Assembly: GCA_027023475.1 (NCBI GenBank)
Contig: JALVVJ010000063.1
Location: 1 to 48,492 of the forward strand
Origin: Flavobacteriales bacterium
GTDB taxonomy: Bacteria > Bacteroidota > Bacteroidia > Flavobacteriales > Flavobacteriaceae
Direction of reading: 5' to 3'
DNA: 48,492 nucleotides
The position numbers and the translations under genes were made by a program. Positions within the stretch are counted from its first letter, which is position 1. Every line of letters starts with the position of its first letter. This document shows, in pieces, positions 32,546 through 40,626 of the stretch. Under the pieces are notes generated by a model. It had not been told where the DNA came from, did no database searches, and saw only the letters and a list, made by a program, of their open reading frames with translations.

Positions 32546-33496
32546 ATGCGTTGGGCCCTTCCGCTTGTTGTATTACTGCTCCTGCAATGCCGGCCGCACG
32601 ACCCGCTGGATGTGGATGTGTCGAGCATTCCGGTCAAAGTGCATATCGACCGCTTCGACCGGAAATTTTACGGCGCTTCGCCCGCGGAATTGCCTGCTCT
32701 GAAAAAGGCCTATCCGTTGCTGTTTTCGCCCGGTGTGCCCGATTCGGTTTGGACGGCCAAGATGCAGGATTCATTGCTGCTCAAACTCAAACGACAGGTG
32801 GATTCGGTCTATCCCGACAATCGATTTATCGAACAAGAACTCACCGGCGTTTTTAAGCACGTCAAATATTATTTTCCCGGCTTCCACACGCCTCGCACTG
32901 TTACCCTGTTTTCGGATTGGGACTACACCAAGCGTTCCCTGATGGCCGACAGTTTGCACTTTCTGTTTATCGACAACTTTTTGGGACGCGACAATCCGGT
33001 TTATGCCGGCGTGCCCGAATACATCGCACAAACCATGACACCCCGTCATTTGGCCGTGTTTGCGGCGGCATCGGTGGCGGAGCAAAAAGTGTCCTATCCG
33101 CAAACGCACAGCTTGCTGAACAAAATGATTTACTACGGAAAAATCCTTTACCTGACCCGGGCGTTTGTTCCGCAGGTACCGGACTCTATTTTGTTGGGTT
33201 ATTCGTCTGTCAAAATGCAATGGGCGAGTAAGCACGAAGCCGAAGTTTGGCTGTATTTTTTGGACAACAAACTGCTCTATTCCACCGATCCCAAACTGGA
33301 TGCCCGTTTTTTGGATTTGAGCCCGTTTTCCAAATTTTATGCCGGCATCGACAATCAATCGCCCGGTATGATCGGTCGCTATCTGGGATATCGTATCGTG
33401 CAGGCCTATATGCAGCGCACCCACACGCCCGTGCAGGAATTGCCCCGCAAATCCGTTGACGAAATTTTTCGACAATCCAAATACAAACCCGAATAA
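32546..33496 (+). CDS. gldB: Gliding-motility lipoprotein GldB
   Basis: 316 residues from the ATG at 32546; a GTG two codons upstream (32540) is an alternative. The lipobox LLLLQC follows a short hydrophobic signal. Family features: VKVHIDRFDRKFYG, VFKHVKYYFPGFHTP with TVTLFSDWDY, FIDNFLGRDNPVYAG, and QSPGMIGRYLGYRIVQAYM. GldB is an essential-type lipoprotein of the gliding/T9SS set in flavobacteria. The next gene, gldC, starts 4 bases later, as in other members of the phylum. Confidence 0.92.
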   Translation: MRWALPLVVLLLLQCRPHDPLDVDVSSIPVKVHIDRFDRKFYGASPAELPALKKAYPLLFSPGVPDSVWTAKMQDSLLLKLKRQVDSVYPDNRFIEQELTGVFKHVKYYFPGFHTPRTVTLFSDWDYTKRSLMADSLHFLFIDNFLGRDNPVYAGVPEYIAQTMTPRHLAVFAAASVAEQKVSYPQTHSLLNKMIYYGKILYLTRAFVPQVPDSILLGYSSVKMQWASKHEAEVWLYFLDNKLLYSTDPKLDARFLDLSPFSKFYAGIDNQSPGMIGRYLGYRIVQAYMQRTHTPVQELPRKSVDEIFRQSKYKPE

Positions 33497-33500
33497 ACCT

Positions 33501-33845
33501 ATGGCACATCACAAAAGCAAAATCATCATCGAAGTGGAACTGGACGAAAACCGTATTCCCGAAAGTATCCGGTGGTCGGCCACCGACGCCGGTGTTTCGG
33601 ACCAACCGGCGGAGGCCTTTTTTCTTTCGGTGTGGAACGACCAAACCAAGGAAACCTTGCGGCTCGACCTTTGGACCAAGGAAATGAAACTGTTCGAAAT
33701 GCAATTTTTTACCTGGCAAACCATCAAAACCTTGGCCGAAACCTACCGCCGTGCCACCAACGACGACCGCATGGCCGACACCATCCTGGACTTGGCCGAT
33801 TATATGGAAGAAAAACTCCAACTCAAAGACGGCCCGAAAAACTGA
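33501..33845 (+). CDS. gldC: Gliding-motility protein GldC
   Basis: 114 residues from the ATG at 33501 (MAHHKSKIIIEVELDENRIP). The motifs IRWSATDAGVSDQPAEAFFL, TLRLDLWTKEM and YMEEKLQLK are those of GldC, a small cytoplasmic protein genetically linked with gldB. No signal peptide or membrane segment. The frame is open upstream into gldB, but the chosen ATG matches the family. It is followed 4 bases later by menC. Confidence 0.92.
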   Translation: MAHHKSKIIIEVELDENRIPESIRWSATDAGVSDQPAEAFFLSVWNDQTKETLRLDLWTKEMKLFEMQFFTWQTIKTLAETYRRATNDDRMADTILDLADYMEEKLQLKDGPKN

Positions 33846-33849
33846 ATTC

Positions 33850-34902
33850 ATGACTTCCGCATCGGACAGGACGGCACAAATCATTCCCTACCGCTTGAAG
33901 TTTAAGCGGCCGGCCGGCACTTCGCGCGGTGTTTTACATGAAAAAGATACCTGGTTTTTGGTGCTCCACGAAGACGGACGCCGCGGCATAGGCGAAATAG
34001 CCATGTTTCGCGGACTCAGTGCCGAAGACACACCGGAATTTCCTGCGCTACTGGAAAAATTGAAGCGTTACGTTTTTTTACCCTTGGAAAATTTACTTGA
34101 CGAGTTCGGGCATGTGTCGTCCATCGTTTTCGGCTTGGAACAGGCCTTGCTTTCGTTACACGCACAGCATCCCGCGCTTTTGTTTCCTTCGGCCTTTACG
34201 CGTGGCGAACACGGCATCCCCATCAACGGGCTGATATGGATGGGCCCGCCGGATTTTATGCGTAGCCAGGTGGCGGAAAAAATACAAGCGGGCTTCCGCG
34301 TGATCAAAATCAAAATCGGTGCCTTGGATTGGGACACGGAACTGGAATTGTTGTCTTGGATTCGCAAGGAATACGGCCCGGATATCGAACTCCGCACCGA
34401 TGCCAACGGCGCCTTTTCGCCCGCACAAGCCATGGAACGATTGGAACAATTGGCCGAACTGCACATTCATTCCGTTGAACAACCCATTGCAGCAGGGCAA
34501 TGGGAAGAAATGGCCCGGTTATGTGAAAGCACGCCCGTGCCCATTGCTTTGGACGAAGAACTGATAGGCAAACCCTTGGACTTCGACCGCCGCAAATTCC
34601 TGGAACTGATTCGTCCGCAATACATTATCCTGAAACCCTCGCTGCACGGTGGATTTACCGGCACCGATGCATGGATCGAAGCGGCCGAAGCAATGAACAC
34701 CGGTTGGTGGATTACGTCGGCACTCGAAAGTAATATCGGGCTCAATGCCATTGCGCAATACACCTTTAAACACGGCGTAAGCATTCCACAAGGATTGGGC
34801 ACCGGCCGTTTGTTTACCAACAATATTCCTTCGCCTTTGGTGGTTAAAGGCGATGCTTTGTATTACGACTCTTCGTATTCGTGGAATTATTCTTTCCTAT
34901 GA
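33850..34902 (+). CDS. menC: o-Succinylbenzoate synthase (enolase superfamily)
   Basis: 350 residues. Dehydrates SHCHC to o-succinylbenzoate in menaquinone synthesis. Enolase-superfamily residues are in place: the Lys pair of RVIKIKIGALDWDTE, metal ligands Asp in LRTDANGAFS, Glu in HSVEQPIAAGQWEE and Asp in IALDEELIG, and the C-terminal Lys in YIILKPSLHGGF. The ATG at 33850 follows gldC by 4 bases; the longer open frame overlaps gldC. It overlaps menE (ATGA). Other members of this fold, such as dipeptide epimerases, are possible, but the neighbouring menE makes MenC by far the best call. Confidence 0.93.
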   Translation: MTSASDRTAQIIPYRLKFKRPAGTSRGVLHEKDTWFLVLHEDGRRGIGEIAMFRGLSAEDTPEFPALLEKLKRYVFLPLENLLDEFGHVSSIVFGLEQALLSLHAQHPALLFPSAFTRGEHGIPINGLIWMGPPDFMRSQVAEKIQAGFRVIKIKIGALDWDTELELLSWIRKEYGPDIELRTDANGAFSPAQAMERLEQLAELHIHSVEQPIAAGQWEEMARLCESTPVPIALDEELIGKPLDFDRRKFLELIRPQYIILKPSLHGGFTGTDAWIEAAEAMNTGWWITSALESNIGLNAIAQYTFKHGVSIPQGLGTGRLFTNNIPSPLVVKGDALYYDSSYSWNYSFL

Positions 34903-35969
34903 AACCACCGGCTTTTCATGTGGAATTCCGTTTAAACGGCCGTCATTTTTCGTCGGTAAATAAACTTTTGCAATATGCCGAAAAGCATTTAGCAGACGAT
35001 CATACGTTTTTTTTGCATCAATGGTTCGACGATTCGCTCGTATTCGAAGTGCAAACATCGGGCAGCACCGGAAAGCCCAAAACCTACCGGTTTGCCAAGC
35101 AAACGGCCGTGGCTGTGGCCCGGCGAAGCATCGACTTTTTCGGTTTGCCGCCCGCTTCAAAGGTTTTGCTCGTGCTTTCATCCGATTATATTGCCGGAAA
35201 AATGATGTGGGTACGCGCCCTGACCGGTGGCTGGCATTTGGATGTGGTGCCGGCGCGAAAAACAATCGAACTTTCCTGTTCCGAATATGATTTTGGCGCC
35301 ATGGTGCCCTATCAGGCCTATGCCAACAGGGATCAAATCGAACGGTTCGGAACCTTGATTTTGGGCGGCGCACCCGTTGGGGATGAATTTGTCAAGTCGG
35401 TAAAACAAACCGGAACGCACCTGTTTCTCACCTACGGCATGACCGAAACCCTTACGCACGTGGCCTTACGTGCGCTCAATCCTCCGGCGGCGAAAATGAT
35501 TAACGCTCGTGATTCGGATGTATATCACGCCTTGCCCGGTATTCGTTTTCAAAGCGACGAAAACGGGCGTTTGATTGTCCATGACCCGCTTACTTCGAAA
35601 GCGCCCTTGCATACCCGGGACTTGGTGGAATGGATTTCGCCCACCCGGTTCCGTTGGCTTGGCCGTGCGGATAATGTGATCAATTCGGGCGGGCACAAAG
35701 TCATCGTCGAAGAAGTGGAAAGAAAACTTGCAGGTCGGCTTCGACAAGCATTTTACCTAACGGGTATCCCTGACAACGATTTGGGTCAACGGGTTATATT
35801 GGTAATGGAAGGTCAAGGAAGCGAACAACTAATAGAAAATATCCGGCAAGCTGTTGAACATGCCGGTTTGCATCCCTACGACAGACCCAAGGACATTGTT
35901 TTCGTCCCACGATTCAATCGGACCCGGAGCGGAAAAATTATCCGCGATTTCGGGAAAAATTCCATTTAA
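34899..35969 (+). CDS. menE: o-Succinylbenzoate-CoA ligase (AMP-binding)
   Basis: 356 residues, the compact MenE typical of Bacteroidota. Activates o-succinylbenzoate with ATP and CoA in menaquinone synthesis. Adenylation motifs: VQTSGSTGKPKTYRF (P-loop), FLTYGMTETLTHVALR, LHTRDLVEW, LGRADNVINSGGHKVIVEEV and the C-terminal RTRSGKIIRDF with the catalytic Lys. The N-terminal region is shorter than in most acyl-CoA ligases. It overlaps menC by 4 bases (ATGA at 34899). It is the last gene of the gldB operon. Confidence 0.93.
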   Translation: MKPPAFHVEFRLNGRHFSSVNKLLQYAEKHLADDHTFFLHQWFDDSLVFEVQTSGSTGKPKTYRFAKQTAVAVARRSIDFFGLPPASKVLLVLSSDYIAGKMMWVRALTGGWHLDVVPARKTIELSCSEYDFGAMVPYQAYANRDQIERFGTLILGGAPVGDEFVKSVKQTGTHLFLTYGMTETLTHVALRALNPPAAKMINARDSDVYHALPGIRFQSDENGRLIVHDPLTSKAPLHTRDLVEWISPTRFRWLGRADNVINSGGHKVIVEEVERKLAGRLRQAFYLTGIPDNDLGQRVILVMEGQGSEQLIENIRQAVEHAGLHPYDRPKDIVFVPRFNRTRSGKIIRDFGKNSI

Positions 35970-36043
35970 TTTATCCATAGGATAAGTTCATCGGAATAAA
36001 TTTTTTGAACAACTAATCACAAAGGCGATTACATTAATTTTTT

Positions 36044-36051
36044 TACCTTTG
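36044..36051 (+). promoter_or_regulatory. -7 box for the first TlpA lipoprotein gene
   Basis: TACCTTTG, full consensus, 30 bases before the ATG at 36082. It rules against the in-frame ATG at 36049. Confidence 0.55.
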
Positions 36052-36081
36052 TGCCGAATCACGAAAAAATCATATTTATCC

Positions 36082-37239
36082 ATGAAACATTTGCGTTTAT
36101 TTTTGTTTGTAGCCCTTTTGGGCGTATTTGTAGTATCTTGTAACAACGAAACCCAAAAAGACAAACCCGGCAATACCCACATAAGCGGAACACTTCCCCA
36201 GGGCAAAGGAAAAGTGGTTCAGGTGCAGCGTATGCAAGGCCGTCAGCCCGTGGTGGTGGACAAAGATTCGCTCACGGGCGATCATTTTGTATTGGGATTC
36301 GATATTGACAAACCTGAAATTCTTTATATCAACATCCAAGGAAGCCGGCAATACTTGCCCGTTTTGGTAAGCCCGGGCCAAGCATTGGAAATGGAATTGA
36401 ATGCACAGAATATCCGTGAGTCGAAAATAGAGAAAGGTGATAAAAACGCCATGGCTTTCGCCGGATTTATGAAAAAACTTGATGAATATTCCCAAGCGTC
36501 CAAAGATTTGGAAAACCGCTACCGCGAAGCCATTAAGAAAAACGACCAGGATGCGGTCAAACAAATCCAACAGGATTACGAAAAACAGCAACAACAACGC
36601 GTTCAGGATATGTTTTCCCTGGCCGAAAAGAACAAGGACAACCTTACCGGTGGGATTATTTTGCAAATGATTACTTACGAACAGGAATACGATCCTAAAC
36701 GCGCCAAAAATATCTATGACCAATTGGCTCCCGAGGTGCAAAAATCCACCTATGCACAGGATGCTTTAAACAAAATCCAACGCGACCTGACCACAGCCAT
36801 CGGCCAAAAGGCACCCGATTTCGAAGCTCCCGACCCCAACGGCAAACCCATTCATATGTCGGATATTTTGAAAAAATCCAAAGTGCTGGTAATCGATTTT
36901 TGGGCCTCATGGTGTCGTCCGTGCCGCCGCGAAAATCCCTATGTGGTGGAGATTTACAAAAAATATCACGACAAGGGACTCAATATTCTGAGCGTTTCAC
37001 TCGACCGACCCGGCGCTAAGGACAAATGGCTCAAAGCCATCAAAGACGATGGTTTGAATTGGTATCATGTTTCCAATCTTAAATTCTGGCAAGACCCTGT
37101 GGCCCGTCAATATGGCATTCAGTCCATTCCCGCCACCTTGATTTTGGATGCCAATGGTGTGATTCGTGCCAAGAATTTGCGCCGCGAAAAATTGGAAGCC
37201 AAAATCAAGGAACTCATCGATGAAGCCAACAAAAAATAA
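36082..37239 (+). CDS. TlpA-family thiol-disulfide oxidoreductase lipoprotein 1
   Basis: 385 residues. Signal MKHLRLFLFVALLGVFVVSC ends in a lipobox Cys. The N-terminal part (about 35-115) is a beta-rich DUF4369-like domain (HISGTLPQGKGKVVQVQRM, PEILYINIQGSRQYLPVLVS). A charged helical, Gln-rich segment (about 125-200; QDYEKQQQQRVQD) follows, then a thioredoxin-like domain (about 240-385) with FWASWCRPCRRENP and the cis-Pro loop IQSIPATLILDANG. A periplasmic, membrane-anchored reductase for disulfides or cytochrome maturation is likely. The neighbour 20 bases downstream is a paralogue. Confidence 0.9.
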   Translation: MKHLRLFLFVALLGVFVVSCNNETQKDKPGNTHISGTLPQGKGKVVQVQRMQGRQPVVVDKDSLTGDHFVLGFDIDKPEILYINIQGSRQYLPVLVSPGQALEMELNAQNIRESKIEKGDKNAMAFAGFMKKLDEYSQASKDLENRYREAIKKNDQDAVKQIQQDYEKQQQQRVQDMFSLAEKNKDNLTGGIILQMITYEQEYDPKRAKNIYDQLAPEVQKSTYAQDALNKIQRDLTTAIGQKAPDFEAPDPNGKPIHMSDILKKSKVLVIDFWASWCRPCRRENPYVVEIYKKYHDKGLNILSVSLDRPGAKDKWLKAIKDDGLNWYHVSNLKFWQDPVARQYGIQSIPATLILDANGVIRAKNLRREKLEAKIKELIDEANKK

Positions 37240-37259
37240 GGTTTAAAAAAACTGTTGCC

Positions 37260-38357
37260 ATGCGTTTTCGGTTCTCAGCGCTTTACTTACTGTTTTTTTC
37301 GGGAATAATTTTATTCAGCGCTTGTTCGTCAGCGCCTAAAATCCGGCACTATCAGGTGCGTATTTCCCCTTCCCAAAAGGCCAAGGGACTGATTATTAGC
37401 CGGCTGAACAAAGACGGCCAAGTGATTGCCGTGGACACTTTGGAAAACGACACCTATGTTTACGAAGCCCACCGGCCCGATGTGTTTTTCCTGGAAAAAG
37501 GCGGCGAACGATTGCCGCTTATTCTGGGTGCAAACGATGTAACTGTGGTTCTGGATTCGGTCAAATTTACCGACAGCAACGTATCCGGCGGCGGGGCCAA
37601 CGATTCCTTGACGGTTTTCCGCCGGAAAATGCGTGCTTTGGCCAAAGCACAACGTGATTTATTTCCCCAACTGCGAAGCCAAGACCAAACAACGAAAGCC
37701 AAAGCCCGTGAAGCATTTTTCCGCATTGCCGACAGCATGTTACAAGCCCAGTATGTTTTCGGCGAACGCAACCTGAACCAGGCGGGCATCATCGTGCTAA
37801 CGGGATTGACGTATCAACGAAATAAGGACATCGATTTCAAACGCATCATTGATGCCTATGCCCGCTACCCCGAAGCGGCCAAGCGTTCCAATGCAGGTAA
37901 ATTGCTGACCCGCCGGCTCAATACCGTTACCGTAGGCCAAGTGGGCACCCAAGCGCCCAACTTTACCGGCACTACGCCCGAAGGGAATTCCCTTAGCTTG
38001 ACCCAAGCCATGGGCAAGGTTACCATTATCGACTTTTGGGCGTCCTGGTGCGTGCCTTGCCGGAAAAATAATCCGCACTTGGTCAAACTATACAAAAAAT
38101 ATCACGATCAAGGTCTTAACATCATCAGCGTTTCGCTCGACAAAAGCAAGGACCGTTGGGTGCAAGCTATTCAAAAGGACGAACTGAATTGGTATCATGT
38201 TTCACACCTCAAAGGTTGGCAGGAACCCATCGCAAAGACCTACAATATTAGCTACATTCCTCAGACTTTGATTCTGGACCGCACCGGGAAAATCCGGGCC
38301 AAGAACCTCTACGGGAAATCCCTCGACGACAAAGTCAAGGAATTGCTTGAAGAATAA
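37260..38357 (+). CDS. TlpA-family thiol-disulfide oxidoreductase lipoprotein 2
   Basis: 365 residues, with lipobox ILFSAC and the same three-part layout as its upstream neighbour: a DUF4369-like region (about 30-110), a helical linker, and a thioredoxin-like domain (about 225-365) with FWASWCVPCRKNNP and ISYIPQTLILDRTG. The C-terminal domains of the pair share long matched stretches (KKYHDQGLNIISVSLD here, KKYHDKGLNILSVSLD there; NWYHVSHLKGWQ, NWYHVSNLKFWQ), while the N-terminal halves have diverged strongly. This points to tandem duplication with redox function kept and sensing or partner regions changed. Confidence 0.9.
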   Translation: MRFRFSALYLLFFSGIILFSACSSAPKIRHYQVRISPSQKAKGLIISRLNKDGQVIAVDTLENDTYVYEAHRPDVFFLEKGGERLPLILGANDVTVVLDSVKFTDSNVSGGGANDSLTVFRRKMRALAKAQRDLFPQLRSQDQTTKAKAREAFFRIADSMLQAQYVFGERNLNQAGIIVLTGLTYQRNKDIDFKRIIDAYARYPEAAKRSNAGKLLTRRLNTVTVGQVGTQAPNFTGTTPEGNSLSLTQAMGKVTIIDFWASWCVPCRKNNPHLVKLYKKYHDQGLNIISVSLDKSKDRWVQAIQKDELNWYHVSHLKGWQEPIAKTYNISYIPQTLILDRTGKIRAKNLYGKSLDDKVKELLEE

Positions 38358-38432
38358 TTAATTTTAAATTTTTCGATTATTCCGTCCCGTTTGCCGATTA
38401 TTTTTTGTATTTTTACTTAAAAATCCACGGGC

Positions 38433-38657
38433 ATGAAAAAGAATATCGGTTATACGGACAAAATCATTCGGCTGATTATTGCTTTTGTCCTTTTGTTATT
38501 GGTTTGGTTTGATGTGATTGTGAATCATACCGCACAAATCGTGGTTTTGGTCATCGCCTTGATTGCCGCCATAACTTCGTTTTTGGACTACTGTCCGCTG
38601 TATGAGCCGTTTAAAATCAACACCAACAAACGAGCCAAGCCCGAAGGCGACGAATAA
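38433..38657 (+). CDS. DUF2892 (YgaP-like) small membrane protein
   Basis: 74 residues. MKKNIGYTDKIIRLIIAFVL begins a two-helix hairpin that ends in FLDYCPLYEPFKINTNK; this is the DUF2892 pattern (N-terminal RIIRxxIA, C-terminal CPLY). Function unknown; related domains are sometimes fused to rhodanese. It lies alone between the TlpA pair and the protease gene. Confidence 0.87.
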   Translation: MKKNIGYTDKIIRLIIAFVLLLLVWFDVIVNHTAQIVVLVIALIAAITSFLDYCPLYEPFKINTNKRAKPEGDE

Positions 38658-38700
38658 TCGCAGGTTGTTATAAATGTTTTCCTTATCCGGTATAAATTCC

Positions 38701-38721
38701 GGCAATAGACGGGCTATTGCC
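38701..38721. other. 8-bp perfect hairpin between DUF2892 and the protease gene
   Basis: GGCAATAG (38701-38708) pairs with CTATTGCC (38714-38721) over a 5-base loop. No good T run follows, so it may be a weak terminator or a leader structure. Confidence 0.35.
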
Positions 38722-38750
38722 TTAGAATGTTAATGTTTGTATTTTTCAAA

Positions 38751-40115
38751 ATGATAATAAAACACCACATCCGGATTTGGATATTTATCCTTTTGGCCGC
38801 AGGGACTGTTCCTTTGCGCGCACAAAATCATTTCTATTTTTCGGACAGCACCCAACAATGGATTCGCATTCCGTTTCACTTGGTCAATAACCTGATACTC
38901 GTAAAGGTAGAAATCAATGGCGTTCCGCTACAATTGGTTTTCGACACGGGTGTGAAGCATACCGTTTTGATCAATCTGGAACAAATCGACTCGTTGGATT
39001 TATATCATGCCCGTAAAATATGGTTATCGGGCCTGGGAAAGAACAAGGAAAAAATTCCCGCTTTGTATGCCACGGGCAATCGTTTGGAAATAGGCGGACT
39101 GATTTGTGATTCCTCCGATGTTTTGATGGTTACCGAAGCTTTTAAATTCTCGGAAAATTTGGGCGAAGTGATTCATGGTTTTATTGGCACCGATTTGGTG
39201 AAGGATTATCCGGTAAAAATCGATTTCAAACACCGAAAACTGGTATTTTACCGTCCCGATTATTTTGCACGGAAAAAATTCGGACGCTATCGTAGAATAC
39301 CTTTGACAATCGATGATGCAAAACCCTATATTGAACTGAAAATCCGGTTTCGCTCAAAGCATTCGTTGCAAAAAATCAAAGTGCTTATGGACACCGGTGC
39401 AAGCGATGCACTTTGGTTGTTCCAGGGCCGTGGCATACGTCCCGACAGTGGCATGCGCAGCTTGCGCGATTATTTCGGCTTGGGTTTCAGTGGAGAAATC
39501 TACGGCCTGCGAACCCGTGCCTCGGAATTGACTATTCCGGAGACACGTTTCCGGTTCCGTCGCCCCATTGTGTCTTTTCCCGATACATCTTCCTTGTTCC
39601 ATTTGGGCAATGGATGGAACTTTGACGGCATTGCCGGAAACGAATTGTGGCGCCGATTTTATGTGATTTTGAACTTTCCGGACAGGAAATTACTCCTCAA
39701 AAAATATCCCCATAACTATCATCATTCGTTTTCCTATAATATTCCCGGCTTATATCTGGGGTACAAAGGAAAAATCCCTATCCGTTTCAAGCGTTTGCAA
39801 ACCCGCATTGTTCATTCCGATGCTACCGAACATGGTCGCGGAAGCGATACCAAGGTGGTGCAATACTACGAATATTCCTACCGGTTGATGGATCGCATCG
39901 TTATTTCACGTGTCCGCCGGAATTCCCCGGCTTGGAAAGCCGGACTCCGGCCCGGCGATGTGGTGCTCGAAATCAATGACGAAAATATTTATAACTACAA
40001 ACTGGAAACAATTCGCCAAAAATTCCTGCTAAGAAATCTCCATAAGTGGAAATTTCTTGTAGAACGTAACGGATTAAAAATAACTTTCCATTTTACGGTT
40101 AATAATCCGTTATAA
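38751..40115 (+). CDS. Retropepsin-like aspartyl protease with C-terminal PDZ domain
   Basis: 454 residues from the ATG at 38751, chosen because it leaves a standard signal peptide (HIRIWIFILLAAGTVPLRAQ); in-frame ATGs at 38727 and 38733 are alternatives. There are two aspartyl-protease half-domains in one chain: VFDTGVKHTVL (about residue 65) and VLMDTGASDALWL (about 216), each with following GFIGTDLVKDY and GIAGNELWRRF segments. A PDZ domain occupies about 370-450 (VRRNSPAWKAGLRPGDVVLEIN). A secreted or periplasmic protease is likely; the substrate is unknown. It ends 7 bases from the convergent FecR-like gene. Confidence 0.87.
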   Translation: MIIKHHIRIWIFILLAAGTVPLRAQNHFYFSDSTQQWIRIPFHLVNNLILVKVEINGVPLQLVFDTGVKHTVLINLEQIDSLDLYHARKIWLSGLGKNKEKIPALYATGNRLEIGGLICDSSDVLMVTEAFKFSENLGEVIHGFIGTDLVKDYPVKIDFKHRKLVFYRPDYFARKKFGRYRRIPLTIDDAKPYIELKIRFRSKHSLQKIKVLMDTGASDALWLFQGRGIRPDSGMRSLRDYFGLGFSGEIYGLRTRASELTIPETRFRFRRPIVSFPDTSSLFHLGNGWNFDGIAGNELWRRFYVILNFPDRKLLLKKYPHNYHHSFSYNIPGLYLGYKGKIPIRFKRLQTRIVHSDATEHGRGSDTKVVQYYEYSYRLMDRIVISRVRRNSPAWKAGLRPGDVVLEINDENIYNYKLETIRQKFLLRNLHKWKFLVERNGLKITFHFTVNNPL

Positions 40116-40122
40116 AAACACC

Positions 40123-40599
40123 TTAGCGAACGATTTTTCCCTGCCGGTAGTGCAACTGCGTTCCTTGAAGCGTGTCGTAACCGATAATCACCGCGCCTTC
40201 ATATAACCAAAGCTCGGGAAAACGCCCCGATGTCAATCGCCCCTGGCCATGGATAATGTGCACACTGTCGGGCGTAAGTATCCACACCGGATTTTGCACG
40301 GAAAAATCTACTGTTCCGTCTAGTGCATGCAGGTCGGACCGCCGGCTTTGACCGCGCCAAACGCTACCCGCCCTGACCCTGAATGTGTTGCCTTTACCAT
40401 CGTTAAACAAAGTGTCGCGCTTGGGTTCCCAAATCCGGTCGAAATAGGTGAAATCCTTGATGCGGCGTTGCATATCACGCCATCCTTTCCCGATAACGAA
40501 CAGTCCCAATAGTCCGAAAAACACCGCCATCACATAGGCAATTTTACGGCCTTTGTTGCCCTTGGTTTGCGGACGGCGGTATGCGGGTCGTTGCTTCAT
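40123..40599 (-). CDS. Small membrane-anchored protein, possibly FecR-like
   Basis: 158 residues: a basic N-terminus (MKQRPAYRRPQTKGNKGRK), one transmembrane segment (IAYVMAVFFGLLGLFVIGKG), and an extracytoplasmic beta-rich part (FRVRAGSVWRGQSRRSDLHA, LDGTVDFSVQNPVWILTPDS, PELWLYEGAVIIG). The order 'AGS..., LxGxVxFxV..., EGxVxxG' recalls the C-terminal domain of FecR anti-sigma factors, but the protein is much shorter, and no sigma factor or TonB receptor is adjacent. LptC-like folds are another possibility. I do not recognise it firmly. Confidence 0.7.
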   Translation of the reverse strand: MKQRPAYRRPQTKGNKGRKIAYVMAVFFGLLGLFVIGKGWRDMQRRIKDFTYFDRIWEPKRDTLFNDGKGNTFRVRAGSVWRGQSRRSDLHALDGTVDFSVQNPVWILTPDSVHIIHGQGRLTSGRFPELWLYEGAVIIGYDTLQGTQLHYRQGKIVR

Positions 40600-40626
40600 G
40601 GGACAAAACTATACAAAATCAACGGG

